From Alphaproteobacteria bacterium (GTDB lineage Bacteria; Pseudomonadota; Alphaproteobacteria; UBA11136), in assembly GCA_016776635.1 (NCBI GenBank), contig JADHSZ010000010.1, positions 1-49,721 of the forward strand: a stretch of 49,721 bases of DNA, written 5' to 3'. Within the stretch, counting starts at the first letter, position 1; the number at the start of each line of letters is the position of its first letter. Below are positions 42,035-49,721 of the stretch, piece by piece. The notes beneath the pieces were generated by a model. That model had not been told where the DNA came from and ran no database searches. It saw only the letters and a list, made by a program, of their open reading frames with translations. The translations under genes were made by a program, and so were the position numbers.

Positions 42035-43720
42035 ATGGACGCCATCCGCCACGCCGCTCTCGGCCTGATCGTTCTCCTGTTCCCGCTGATGGCGGCGGGC
42101 CATGAGGCGAGCGCGCAAGACGAACGCTCCCACCGGACGCTGGCCATCGGCATGACCCAGTTCCCCTCCACCTTCCACCCCAGCATCGACAGCATGATGG
42201 CCAAGTCCTACGTGCTGGCTATGACCCTGCGTCCCTTCACCGTCTTCGACCCGCAATGGAAACTCATCTGCATGCTCTGCACCCAACTGCCGACACTGGA
42301 AAACGGCGGCGCCGTGCGCGAGACCACCCCAGAGGGCAAGGAAGGAATCGCCGTCACCTACACCATTCACAATCGCGCCATCTGGGGCGACGGCACCCCG
42401 GTGACCACAAAAGACGTGACCTTCACCTGGAAGGTGGGCCGCCATCCCCTGTCCGGACTCGCCAGCGCCGAACTCTACAAGCGCATCCTTTCCGTTGACG
42501 TGGCGGACGCCAAGACCTTCACCCTTCACTTCGACAGGCTGGCCTTCGATTACAACGCCATCAACGATTTCAATCTCCTGCCCGCCCATCTCGACCGCGC
42601 CGCCTTCGCCGAACCCGCCAGCTACCGCCACCGCACCCTCTACGACACCGACACCACAAATCCCGGCCTCTATTTCGGCCCCTACCGAATCACCGCGGTG
42701 GAACCGGGCTCCCATGTGGTAATGGAACCCAACAAGAGCTGGTGGGGGCGCAAGCCCTTCTTTACCCGCATCGTGGTTTATGTGATCGGCAACACCGCCG
42801 CCCTGGAGGCCAACCTGCTGGCCGGGGCCATCGACATGATTCCCGGCGAGCTCGGGCTGACCCTGGACCAGGCCATCTCCTTCGCCGACCGTCATGGCGA
42901 CACCTTTCACACCATCTTCCAGCCGGGGCTGGTCTACGAACATATCGACCTCAATCTCGACAACCCCATCCTCGCCGACCGCCGGGTACGCCGGGCGCTG
43001 CTCTACGCCATCGACAGGAAGGCCATCTCGGACCAGCTTTTCGGCGGTAAGCAACCGGTGGCCACGGGGCCGGTCTCGCCCCTGGACACCGTTTATGACG
43101 GCCATGTTCCCGCTTATCCCTACGACCCCGGCAAGGCCGCCGCCCTGCTCGACGAGGCCGGGTGGAAACGTGTGAACGGCGGGGTGCGGCGCAACGCCGA
43201 GGGCAAGCGTCTGCATCTGACTCTGATGACCACCGCCGGCAACCACACCCGCGAGATGATCGAACAGGTGCTGCAAAGCCAGTGGCGCAAGCTCGGCATC
43301 GAGGCACGCATCCATAACCAACCGGCGCGGGTCTTCTTCGGCCGCACCGTCACCATGCGCAAATTCCCCAGCCTCGCCATGTTCGCCTGGATCAGCGCGC
43401 CCGACAGCGTGCCGCGCTCGACCCTCCATTCATCACAGATTCCAACACAAGAGAACAACTTCGCGGGCCAGAACTATATGGGCTTCTCCGACCCCGATAT
43501 GGACGCCCTCATCGATAAAATCGAGGTGGAGTTGGACGCGGAGAAACGAAAGGGGATGTGGCGGCGGATTCAACAGATTTACGCCGAGGAACTGCCCGCC
43601 CTGCCCCTCTATTACCGTTCCCAGCCCTTCATCCTGCCGCCCTGGCTGGAGGGGCTGGTTCCCACCGGCCACCAATATCCCAGTACGCTCTGGGTTGAGA
43701 ATTGGCGGGCCACACCATGA
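42035..43720 (+). CDS. Peptide/oligopeptide ABC transporter substrate-binding protein (SBP_bac_5)
   Basis: A 561-residue periplasmic binding protein. A signal peptide (1-30) ends ASA-Q. The SBP_bac_5 fold is seen from LAIGMTQFPSTFHPSIDSMM, FTWKVGRHPLSG, FGPYRITAVEPG and ADRRVRRALLYAIDRKAISD. The long C-terminal part closes with YAEELPALPLYYRS. It probably presents di- or oligopeptides to the permease encoded downstream. The ligand may also be nickel or another solute. The stop overlaps the next start as ATGA. Confidence 0.9.
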   Translation: MDAIRHAALGLIVLLFPLMAAGHEASAQDERSHRTLAIGMTQFPSTFHPSIDSMMAKSYVLAMTLRPFTVFDPQWKLICMLCTQLPTLENGGAVRETTPEGKEGIAVTYTIHNRAIWGDGTPVTTKDVTFTWKVGRHPLSGLASAELYKRILSVDVADAKTFTLHFDRLAFDYNAINDFNLLPAHLDRAAFAEPASYRHRTLYDTDTTNPGLYFGPYRITAVEPGSHVVMEPNKSWWGRKPFFTRIVVYVIGNTAALEANLLAGAIDMIPGELGLTLDQAISFADRHGDTFHTIFQPGLVYEHIDLNLDNPILADRRVRRALLYAIDRKAISDQLFGGKQPVATGPVSPLDTVYDGHVPAYPYDPGKAAALLDEAGWKRVNGGVRRNAEGKRLHLTLMTTAGNHTREMIEQVLQSQWRKLGIEARIHNQPARVFFGRTVTMRKFPSLAMFAWISAPDSVPRSTLHSSQIPTQENNFAGQNYMGFSDPDMDALIDKIEVELDAEKRKGMWRRIQQIYAEELPALPLYYRSQPFILPPWLEGLVPTGHQYPSTLWVENWRATP

Positions 43721-44718
43721 GCGACACTGCCCTCATTGACGTGGAAGGCCTTTCCATCGCCTTCAGCGGTGAAGATAACAGCGCGGCTATCCCTGCCGCC
43801 GAAGATGTCTCCTTTTCCATCGCACCAGGAAAGACGCTGGGCCTGGTTGGCGAAAGCGGCTGCGGCAAGTCGGTGACGGCGCTCTCGCTGATGCGCCTGT
43901 TGCCGCCCAACGGACGCATCACGGGCGGACGCATCCGTTTCGACGGGCGCGAGACTCTGTCTCTGCCCGAAGCCGGAGCGGCGGGGATGGAGGGCCTCCG
44001 CGGACGTCACATGGCCATGATCTTCCAGGACCCGGGCAGCGCCCTTAACCCGGTGGCGACCGTGGGCGACCAGATCGCCGAAGTGTTCGAGATTCATTAC
44101 CACCTTGCCCGCGACGTGGCCCGCCAGAGCGCCGTGAAGATGCTGGACAGAGTGGGTATTCCCGATCCCGAACTGCGGGCGCGCAGCTATCCCCACCAGC
44201 TTTCCGGCGGCATGAAACAGCGCGCCATGATCGCCATGGCGCTGGCCTGCCGGCCCTCGCTGCTCATCGCCGACGAGCCCACCACGGCCCTGGATGTCAC
44301 CGTCCAGTCCCAGATTCTCGACCTCGTGGTGGAACTCCAGAACGAGATGGACATGGCCGTGCTCTTCATCAGTCATAACCTTGCCGTGGTGGCACAGGTG
44401 GCCGACGAGGTGGCGGTGATGTACGCCGGGCGCATCGTCGAGCGCGCTCCCGCCCGCGATCTGTTCGCCATGCCCCGCCATCCCTATACCCAGGCCCTGA
44501 TCGCCACCCTGCCGCGCCTGGGCCATCCGCAACAGCGATTCCCCGCCATTCCCGGAACCGTGCCCGACGCCAGGGTCCGGGGCAAGGGATGCGGCTTCGC
44601 CGAACGCTGTCCACTGGCCGACGCCACCTGCCACGAGAGCGAACCCGCACTGACGGCGGACGCAGAGGATCGCGCCGTGGCCTGTTTCAAACCTCTCGAG
44701 ACGAGTGCGCTGTCATGA
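43717..44718 (+). CDS. Peptide ABC transporter ATP-binding protein (OppD/DppD-like)
   Basis: A 333-residue ATPase. Walker A is [14 protein letters not shown], the signature is [15 protein letters not shown], Walker B is [14 protein letters not shown], and a C-terminal Cys-rich oligopeptide-type domain follows ([17 protein letters not shown]). It powers peptide import at the cytoplasmic membrane. The ATG at 43717 overlaps the binding-protein stop and is preferred to the in-frame TTG at 43702. Confidence 0.94.
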   Translation: MSDTALIDVEGLSIAFSGEDNSAAIPAAEDVSFSIAPGKTLGLVGESGCGKSVTALSLMRLLPPNGRITGGRIRFDGRETLSLPEAGAAGMEGLRGRHMAMIFQDPGSALNPVATVGDQIAEVFEIHYHLARDVARQSAVKMLDRVGIPDPELRARSYPHQLSGGMKQRAMIAMALACRPSLLIADEPTTALDVTVQSQILDLVVELQNEMDMAVLFISHNLAVVAQVADEVAVMYAGRIVERAPARDLFAMPRHPYTQALIATLPRLGHPQQRFPAIPGTVPDARVRGKGCGFAERCPLADATCHESEPALTADAEDRAVACFKPLETSALS

Positions 44719-45722
44719 GCACAACTCCACTGCTTGAGGCGCGCGGTCTGACCAAGGAATTTCCCCTTGGCGGCGGGCTGTTGGCGAAATCCAAAAGTCT
44801 GGTGCGCGCGGTCAGCGATGTGAGCTTCCGCCTTGAGGCGGGAACAACCCTGGCCCTGGTGGGTGAAAGCGGCTGCGGCAAGACCACGCTGGCGCGCATG
44901 GCCGCCCTGCTGACGCCGGCCTCGGGCGGTTCGGTCCTCTACAGAGGCGAGGAGGTGACGGGCGGATCACGGAGCGCGCTGAAATCCTTCCGCCGCCATA
45001 TGGGGCTGGTCTTCCAAGATCCTTACGCCTCGCTCAATCCACGCATGACGGCGGCCCGCACCATCGCCGAACCCATGCTGATCCACGGCGCGGGAAACCG
45101 CCTGGAGCGCCGCTACCGTGTCCAGTCCCTGCTCGAACATGTGGGGCTGGGGCCGCGGGACGGCGAACGCTATCCCCATACCTTTTCCGGCGGCCAGCGC
45201 CAGCGCATCGCCCTGGCCCGCGCCCTGGCCCTGGAACCGGAACTGGTCATCGCCGACGAGCCGCTCTCGGCGCTGGATGTGTCGATCCAGAGCCAGATGC
45301 TCAACCTGATGCGCGACCTTCAGGACGAGATGGGTCTGGCCTTCCTTTTCATCAGTCACGATCTGGCGGTGGTGGAATCCTTCGCCCATCATGTGGCCGT
45401 TCTTTATTTGGGCCGCATCGTCGAGAGCGCCGATACCACAACCCTGTTCCGCACGCCGGCTCACCCCTATACCCGCGCCCTGATGAAGGCGGTGCCACGC
45501 ATCGGCGAAGGCAGACGTCACGGTGGCGCAACAGCCGCGCCCGGTGAACCGCCCAGCCCGGTGGCGCCACCGCCCGGCTGCGCCTTCCACCCGCGCTGTC
45601 CCAAGGCGCAGGCCCTGTGCCGCGATCAGCGCCCGCAGCTGGAAAATATTGGTGATGGTGGCAACGACGACGCGCATATCTGCGCCTGCCATTTTCCCGA
45701 AACCGGGAGCGTCCGGCCATGA
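44715..45722 (+). CDS. Peptide ABC transporter ATP-binding protein (OppF/DppF-like)
   Basis: A 335-residue ATPase partner. Walker [17 protein letters not shown], signature FSGGQRQRIALARAL, Walker B PELVIADEPLSALD and H-loop FISHDLAVVE; the C-terminal CAFHPRCPKAQALC matches the oligopeptide subfamily. The start is coupled by ATGA. The pair of ATPases forms a heterodimer for the two permeases downstream. Confidence 0.94.
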   Translation: MSTTPLLEARGLTKEFPLGGGLLAKSKSLVRAVSDVSFRLEAGTTLALVGESGCGKTTLARMAALLTPASGGSVLYRGEEVTGGSRSALKSFRRHMGLVFQDPYASLNPRMTAARTIAEPMLIHGAGNRLERRYRVQSLLEHVGLGPRDGERYPHTFSGGQRQRIALARALALEPELVIADEPLSALDVSIQSQMLNLMRDLQDEMGLAFLFISHDLAVVESFAHHVAVLYLGRIVESADTTTLFRTPAHPYTRALMKAVPRIGEGRRHGGATAAPGEPPSPVAPPPGCAFHPRCPKAQALCRDQRPQLENIGDGGNDDAHICACHFPETGSVRP

Positions 45723-46714
45723 CCGCCCTGATCTCCAGCCCGCTTGCGCGCCATATCATAGGCCGGCTCGGTGAAACCTGCGTGGTGATCGTGATCATGT
45801 CCTTTGCGGTATACGGCCTGATCGGACTGATGCCGGGCGATCCCATCGATCTCATGATCTCCGCCGACCCCCATCTAACCTCCGCCGATGCGGCGCGGCT
45901 GCGCGCCGTCTACGGCCTTGATCGCCCCATCATGGAACGCTATGGGGCCTGGCTGACGGATGCGTTACAGGGTGATTTCGGATATTCACGGGCCTTTTCA
46001 CAGCCGGTCCTGGACATCCTCACCCCCCATCTCGGCAACAGCCTCATCCTCATGGGGCTGTCCTTCGTGCTGGCCGTGGCCATTGCCCTGCCGGCGGGTA
46101 TGGTGGCCGCCCTGAATCCGCGTTCACGAACCGATCATCTCATTAATCTGCTCAGCTTCGCCGGTATTTCCATTCCCACCTTCTGGCTCGCCCTGCTTCT
46201 CATCATCCTGTTTTCCGTAACCCTGGGCTGGTTGCCTCCGGGCGGCATAGCCACCGTGGGCGTAGACACAATCGGCGACCGCTCCCGCCATCTGGTGCTG
46301 CCGGTGGTAACCCTGACCGTGACCCAGATTGGCGCCTATGCCCGCTTCATGCGCGCCGCCATGATCGAGACTCTGCGCGCCGACTTCATCCGCACCGCCC
46401 GCGCCAAGGGGGCCAACACCCGACGAATCATCATTCGCCATGCCCTGCGCAATGCCCTGATCCCGGTGGTCACCATCCTCGCTCTTTCCTTCGGCACCCT
46501 GTTTTCCGGGGCGCTCATCACCGAGACCATGTTCGCCTATCCCGGCATGGGCAAACTCATCTTCGATTCCATCATGGGCAATGACTTCAATCTCGCCCTG
46601 GCGGGGCTGCTGTTCGCCACCCTGGTGACGCTGCTCGGCAATCTCGGGGCCGATCTCGCCTATGCCTGGCTCGACCCGCGCATCTCCTATGCCACGCGGA
46701 GGAAGGGCCCATGA
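45719..46714 (+). CDS. Peptide ABC transporter permease (OppB/DppB-like)
   Basis: A 331-residue inner-membrane protein with about six helices. The N-terminal signature LIGLMPGDP and the cytoplasmic EAA loop FIRTARAKGANTRRIIIRHA (near 221-240) are present. The helix after the EAA loop reads ALIPVVTILALSFGTLFSGA. Starts in an ATGA overlap with the ATPase gene. Confidence 0.94.
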   Translation: MTALISSPLARHIIGRLGETCVVIVIMSFAVYGLIGLMPGDPIDLMISADPHLTSADAARLRAVYGLDRPIMERYGAWLTDALQGDFGYSRAFSQPVLDILTPHLGNSLILMGLSFVLAVAIALPAGMVAALNPRSRTDHLINLLSFAGISIPTFWLALLLIILFSVTLGWLPPGGIATVGVDTIGDRSRHLVLPVVTLTVTQIGAYARFMRAAMIETLRADFIRTARAKGANTRRIIIRHALRNALIPVVTILALSFGTLFSGALITETMFAYPGMGKLIFDSIMGNDFNLALAGLLFATLVTLLGNLGADLAYAWLDPRISYATRRKGP

Positions 46715-47649
46715 CCGATCTGGCGGCATCCGTGAGAGGCGTTAAAGGCATGCAGGGCGTGCAAGCACTCCAGGTATTGCGGCGGCTGAGCCGGCACCGC
46801 CCGGCCTTTTACAGCCTCATTCTTCTCGCCCTGTTCGCCGCCTTGGCGCTGCTGGCTCCGGCGCTGGCGGCGCTGACCGGGCTCGACCCGGCGGATGTGG
46901 ACCTCTACCAGCGGCTGGCGCCACCCAGCCTCGGCCATATTCTCGGCACCGACGAGTTGGGGCGTGACGTGTTCCTGCGCCTGCTGTATGGCGGCCGGGT
47001 CTCGCTCACAGTGGCCCTGGCGGCGGCGGCGGCCTCGGCGATTATCGGCACTGCCATCGGACTGGCGGCCGGTTATTTCGGCGGACGCACCGACAGTCTG
47101 CTGATGCGGCTTACCGACGGCGTTATCGCCCTGCCCCTGCTGCCGCTTCTGATCGTGCTGGCGGCGGTGGATTTCAGCAAGCTGGGGCTGGGCGGCGCCT
47201 TTCTCGACTCGGACCTTGCCAGTCTCTACCGCATCATCCTCATCATCACCCTGGTGGGCTGGACCACGGTGGCGCGGCTGGTGCGCGGCGCCGCCTTGAG
47301 CCTGCGCGAACGGGAATTCGTCCTCGCCGCCAGCGCGCAAGGCGCGAGCCCGCTGCGTATCATCGTCAGCCATATCCTGCCCAACGCGGTGACACCCATT
47401 ATCGTCGCTACCACCCTTTCGGTGGGCAATATCATCCTCTTCGAATCGGTCCTGAGTTTTCTCGGTCTGGGTATTCAGCCGCCTGTTTCGAGCTGGGGCA
47501 ATATGCTGAGCAATGCCCAGGAGCTGATCTGGACCGCGCCGGGGCTTTCAATTTGGCCGGGGATGGCGATCTTCCTCACCGTGATCGCCTTTAACTTTCT
47601 CGGCGACGGCCTGCAGGAGGCTTTCGATCCCAAAAGCACGCGGGACTAG
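46711..47649 (+). CDS. Peptide ABC transporter permease (OppC/DppC-like)
   Basis: A 312-residue inner-membrane protein. HILGTDELGRDVFLRLLYGG, typical of OppC, lies near residue 70, and the EAA loop is FVLAASAQGASPLRIIVSHI. It completes the set binding protein, two ATPases, two permeases, all four junctions being 4-base overlaps. The order with the permeases last is less usual than oppABCDF. Confidence 0.94.
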   Translation: MTDLAASVRGVKGMQGVQALQVLRRLSRHRPAFYSLILLALFAALALLAPALAALTGLDPADVDLYQRLAPPSLGHILGTDELGRDVFLRLLYGGRVSLTVALAAAAASAIIGTAIGLAAGYFGGRTDSLLMRLTDGVIALPLLPLLIVLAAVDFSKLGLGGAFLDSDLASLYRIILIITLVGWTTVARLVRGAALSLREREFVLAASAQGASPLRIIVSHILPNAVTPIIVATTLSVGNIILFESVLSFLGLGIQPPVSSWGNMLSNAQELIWTAPGLSIWPGMAIFLTVIAFNFLGDGLQEAFDPKSTRD

Positions 47650-47658
47650 ACGGCGGTT

Positions 47659-47720
47659 CTGAATTCCGGCACGCAATCTGTTCCGGCGCGCTGAATCCCG
47701 GCGCGCTGAATTCCGGCGCG
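47659..47720. repeat. Tandem 13-15-base GC-rich repeats
   Basis: CTGAATTCCGGCACG, CTGTTCCGGCGCG, CTGAATCCCGGCGCG and CTGAATTCCGGCGCG follow the transporter stop codon, with a CAAT gap after the first. They lie before the AT-rich ompW promoter. No coding or terminator role is evident. Confidence 0.75.
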
Positions 47721-47771
47721 TGATCCGTTCAGGCGGCGGTGGCTTTTTCCTATAAATTAGATTTAAAAAAG

Positions 47772-47799
47772 TATACAACATCCAGTATGTCACTATAAT
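47772..47799 (+). promoter_or_regulatory. Promoter of the ompW gene
   Basis: A perfect TATAAT (47794-47799) with TATACA (47772-47777) 16 bases before it, in an AT-rich island. The leader would be about 66 bases. Confidence 0.5.
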
Positions 47800-47871
47800 G
47801 AAACCCAACATATGCGCGTCTTTGGCCATACTTTTTTTATGGTTTTTCATAGGAAAATACAGGAGAAGATG

Positions 47872-48573
47872 ATGACCACAAGGAGACCCGGTAAATGGGG
47901 TAGCGCCGCCATGGCGTCGTTGTTTTCGGTGTTTCTCTTCACTTTTCCTGCCGCGGCCCTTGAAGAAGGCGACATCCTGGTGCGGCTGCGCACCATTGAC
48001 GTCAATCCCCTGGATGGCAGCGACCGGGTGCCCGCGGTGGCCGGTGACCCCAGGCTTGGTGTGAGTAACGAATACACGGCAGAGCTGGATTTCACCTATA
48101 TGTGGACCGACAATATCGGTGCCGAGCTGATTCTGGGCACCACCAAGAACGTCCTCACCGGTGAAGGAACCCTCGGCGGCCTTTTGAACGTAGGCCATAC
48201 CCGCCTGATCCCGCCCACGCTCACGGTGCAGTATCATTTCTTTGACAAGGAAACCACGGTCCGTCCCTATCTCGGCGCCGGGATCAATTACACCATCTTC
48301 TATGATGAAAATCTCAACGAAAACATCAACAACGCGCTTGGCGGCGGCACCAAGGCAGAGCTGGATAACACTTTCGGCTATGCCCTTCAGGGCGGCGTCG
48401 ATATTGAGCTTTTCCCCGGCTGGTATCTGAACATGGATGTGAAATATGTCCAGATCGAACCCGAACTTACGCTCACCACCACATCGAGTACCACCCAGGC
48501 GGTAACAACGCGTGTGATGGATGTTGACATCAATCCCGTCATTTTCGGAGTCGGCTTGGGCACGACTTTCTAG
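47872..48573 (+). CDS. OmpW family outer-membrane protein
   Basis: About 233 residues. After a signal peptide (1-34, ending PAAA) the protein consists of alternating beta strands: LEEGDILVRLRTIDVNP, ELDFTYMWTDNIGAELILG, PPTLTVQYHFF and VRPYLGAGINYTIFYDEN, the OmpW/AlkL eight-strand barrel, ending in a terminal phenylalanine (GLGTTF). It may let small hydrophobic molecules cross the outer membrane. AGGAG lies six bases before ATG at 47872; an ATG directly before it at 47869 is also possible. Confidence 0.9.
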   Translation: MTTRRPGKWGSAAMASLFSVFLFTFPAAALEEGDILVRLRTIDVNPLDGSDRVPAVAGDPRLGVSNEYTAELDFTYMWTDNIGAELILGTTKNVLTGEGTLGGLLNVGHTRLIPPTLTVQYHFFDKETTVRPYLGAGINYTIFYDENLNENINNALGGGTKAELDNTFGYALQGGVDIELFPGWYLNMDVKYVQIEPELTLTTTSSTTQAVTTRVMDVDINPVIFGVGLGTTF

Positions 48574-48604
48574 ACCAGACACACTCCGGACTATTCTCCC
48601 TTAC

Positions 48605-48637
48605 CCCCGGTGGCTGATCCCAGCTGCCGGGGTTTTT
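48605..48637 (+). terminator. Intrinsic terminator of ompW
   Basis: CCCCGG (48605-48610) pairs with CCGGGG (48627-48632), the stem being extended inward by GGCTG/CAGCT, with five T after it. Confidence 0.85.
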
Positions 48638-48759
48638 ATTTGGGGCACCCATTTAATTTTTGATTTTCCTGTACCGTTCATGGCGGCCATACTGCATAAC
48701 GGTAGATCAATGAATGACGTAACGGATGGCATCGCCATGACTATGACGGAAATTCGGTG

Positions 48760-49721
48760 ATGGGAACTCCAGACGGCAAAATTACGCCGGTGGTGCTTTC
48801 GGGCGGCGCCGGGACCAGGCTGTGGCCCATGTCCCGCGAAATCCGGCCCAAACAGCTGTTGCCCCTGTCGTCGCCGCAAAGCCTGTTGCAGAACGTTCTC
48901 GGCCGCGTCGCGGATGCGTCCCGGTTTTCCCCGCCGCTGGTCATCTGTAACCAGGAACATCGCTTCGTCATCGCCGAACAATGCCGCGAAAGCGGTATCA
49001 GCCCCGCCGCCATCATGCTCGAACCCGAAGGCCGCAATACCGCGCCGGCGGTGGCCGTGGCGGCGCTGGTCCTCACCGCCGAAGATCCCGAAGCCATCCT
49101 TCTGGTGCTGCCTTCCGACCATATCATTAACGACGAAGAGGCATTTCTCACCGCCGTGGAGGTGGCCTCCCTCGCCGCCCGTGAGGGCAAGCTGGTGACC
49201 TTTGGCGTGACCCCCGACGCCCCGGAGACCGGCTATGGCTATATCCGCGGCGGCGAACCCATCGACAAGGTTCCGGGCTGCTATCTGGTGGAACGCTTTG
49301 TCGAAAAACCCGACCTCGAGACGGCCCAGGGCTACGTCTCGGAAGGCCAGTGGTACTGGAACAGCGGCATGTTCCTTCTCGGCGCCCAGGCCTATCTCGA
49401 CGAATTGGCGCGGTTGCACCCCGACATGCTCGACGCCTGCCGCGCCTCGGTAGAGAAGGCCGAGCGCGACCTCGATTTCCTGCGCCTCGATGCCGAAGCC
49501 TTTTGCGCCAGCCCGTCCCAGTCCATTGATTACGCCGTCATGGAACACACCGGCCACGCCGCCGTCATGCCAGTGACGCTGGGCTGGAGCGACGTGGGGT
49601 CATGGTCGGAGCTGTGGAAAACCGGCCACAAGGACGAACAGGGAAACGTGGCCCAGGGAAAAGTGGTCCTGACCGATGTCAGCAATTCCTATATCCGCAG
49701 CGAACGCCCGCTGGTGGCGGT
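48760..49721 (+). CDS. Mannose-1-phosphate guanylyltransferase (ManC-type), truncated at window end
   Basis: The first 320 residues of a nucleotidyltransferase: VVLSGGAGTRLWPMSREIRP with KQLLPL is the GMP/ManC signature, followed by EPEGRNTAPAVAVAAL, LVLPSDHII, FVEKPD and YAVMEHTG, VTLGWSDVGSW. It makes GDP-mannose from mannose-1-P and GTP. A fused C-terminal phosphomannose-isomerase cupin, common in this type, would lie beyond the window. A 16-codon frame ends in TGATG overlap with the start, like the leaders seen elsewhere. ManB at 22475 supplies mannose-1-P. Confidence 0.92.
   Translation, partial: MGTPDGKITPVVLSGGAGTRLWPMSREIRPKQLLPLSSPQSLLQNVLGRVADASRFSPPLVICNQEHRFVIAEQCRESGISPAAIMLEPEGRNTAPAVAVAALVLTAEDPEAILLVLPSDHIINDEEAFLTAVEVASLAAREGKLVTFGVTPDAPETGYGYIRGGEPIDKVPGCYLVERFVEKPDLETAQGYVSEGQWYWNSGMFLLGAQAYLDELARLHPDMLDACRASVEKAERDLDFLRLDAEAFCASPSQSIDYAVMEHTGHAAVMPVTLGWSDVGSWSELWKTGHKDEQGNVAQGKVVLTDVSNSYIRSERPLVA

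Noticed and set aside
41993..43429. 478-codon antisense frame opposite the peptide-binding protein gene
   Set aside because: It lies wholly opposite a gene with signal peptide and SBP_bac_5 motifs, and its Gly/His-rich translation is typical of a shadow.
48521..48760. 79-codon frame overlapping the end of ompW and ending at the guanylyltransferase start
   Set aside because: It overlaps the ompW stop and the terminator; only its last 16 codons could be a coupling leader, and even that is unproven.

Overview
The window is GC-rich, densely coded chromosomal DNA from a Gram-negative bacterium. ClpS-ClpA, a DacF-type carboxypeptidase with a SPOR domain, an OmpW porin, a two-domain Sua5 and a TPP-riboswitch thiO-thiS-thiG operon point to an alphaproteobacterium, perhaps Rhodospirillales-like. 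This assignment is inference; no rRNA or tRNA gene is visible. Many junctions are 4-base ATGA overlaps, so translational coupling is common.

Layout. 0-2 kb: polysaccharide genes (edge-truncated DegT-type aminotransferase, cupin, family 2 glycosyltransferase). 2-3.1 kb: a FecR-domain envelope protein behind a CRP-like palindrome. 3.2-6.5 kb: a complete AmmeMemoRadiSam triad (radical SAM enzyme on minus; MEMO-like and AMMECR1 proteins on plus), split by an AT-rich coiled-coil/membrane gene and a decayed radical SAM fragment. 6.5-12.3 kb: cysQ, a candidate small RNA, sua5, a GlcD-type flavoprotein, an O-methyltransferase, a TrpD2/YbiB-like protein and a RidA protein. 12.4-14.6 kb: an AT-richer minus-strand cassette of five small envelope proteins (lipoprotein, amphipathic protein, two paralogous membrane proteins, a membrane-anchored protein) behind a Fur-like box; no member was recognised. 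14.8-17.7 kb: a lone phage-terminase-small-subunit-like gene, a FemAB-like acyltransferase, a Cys-rich mini-protein and a PAS protein. 17.7-22.4 kb: a run of hairpins, clpA-clpS, a 266-bp MITE-like element, dacF-type gene and a 27-bp perfect inverted repeat. 22.5-26.2 kb: galU-ugd-manB sugar-nucleotide operon. 26.3-29.3 kb: J-domain membrane protein, an unknown membrane protein, DUF3179 and DUF1097 proteins. 29.8-35.1 kb: glycosyltransferase, hemN, DUF2511 lipoprotein and a DUF2249 / 12-helix membrane / hemerythrin operon suggestive of nitric-oxide or low-oxygen physiology. 35.1-35.5 kb: a helically phased array of six GTCAACA-type words. 35.5-39.6 kb: PilZ protein, fhs, pyrE and two low-complexity secreted proteins. 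39.6-41.9 kb: thiOSG with TPP riboswitch and attenuator. 42.0-47.6 kb: a five-gene dipeptide/oligopeptide ABC transporter. 47.9-49.7 kb: ompW and a truncated mannose-1-phosphate guanylyltransferase.

Functional threads. Surface polysaccharide supply is spread over both ends and the middle: GalU makes UDP-glucose, Ugd makes UDP-glucuronate, ManB and the guanylyltransferase lead to GDP-mannose, and the DegT-type aminotransferase, cupin and glycosyltransferases would use such sugars. One-carbon and cofactor metabolism appears as fhs, thiOSG and hemN.

Most likely to hide undescribed biology: the 12.4-14.6 kb small-envelope-protein cassette; the split AmmeMemoRadiSam locus with its radical SAM relic; the candidate RNA at 7.4 kb; the GTCAACA array at 35.3 kb; and the MITE at 20.6 kb.
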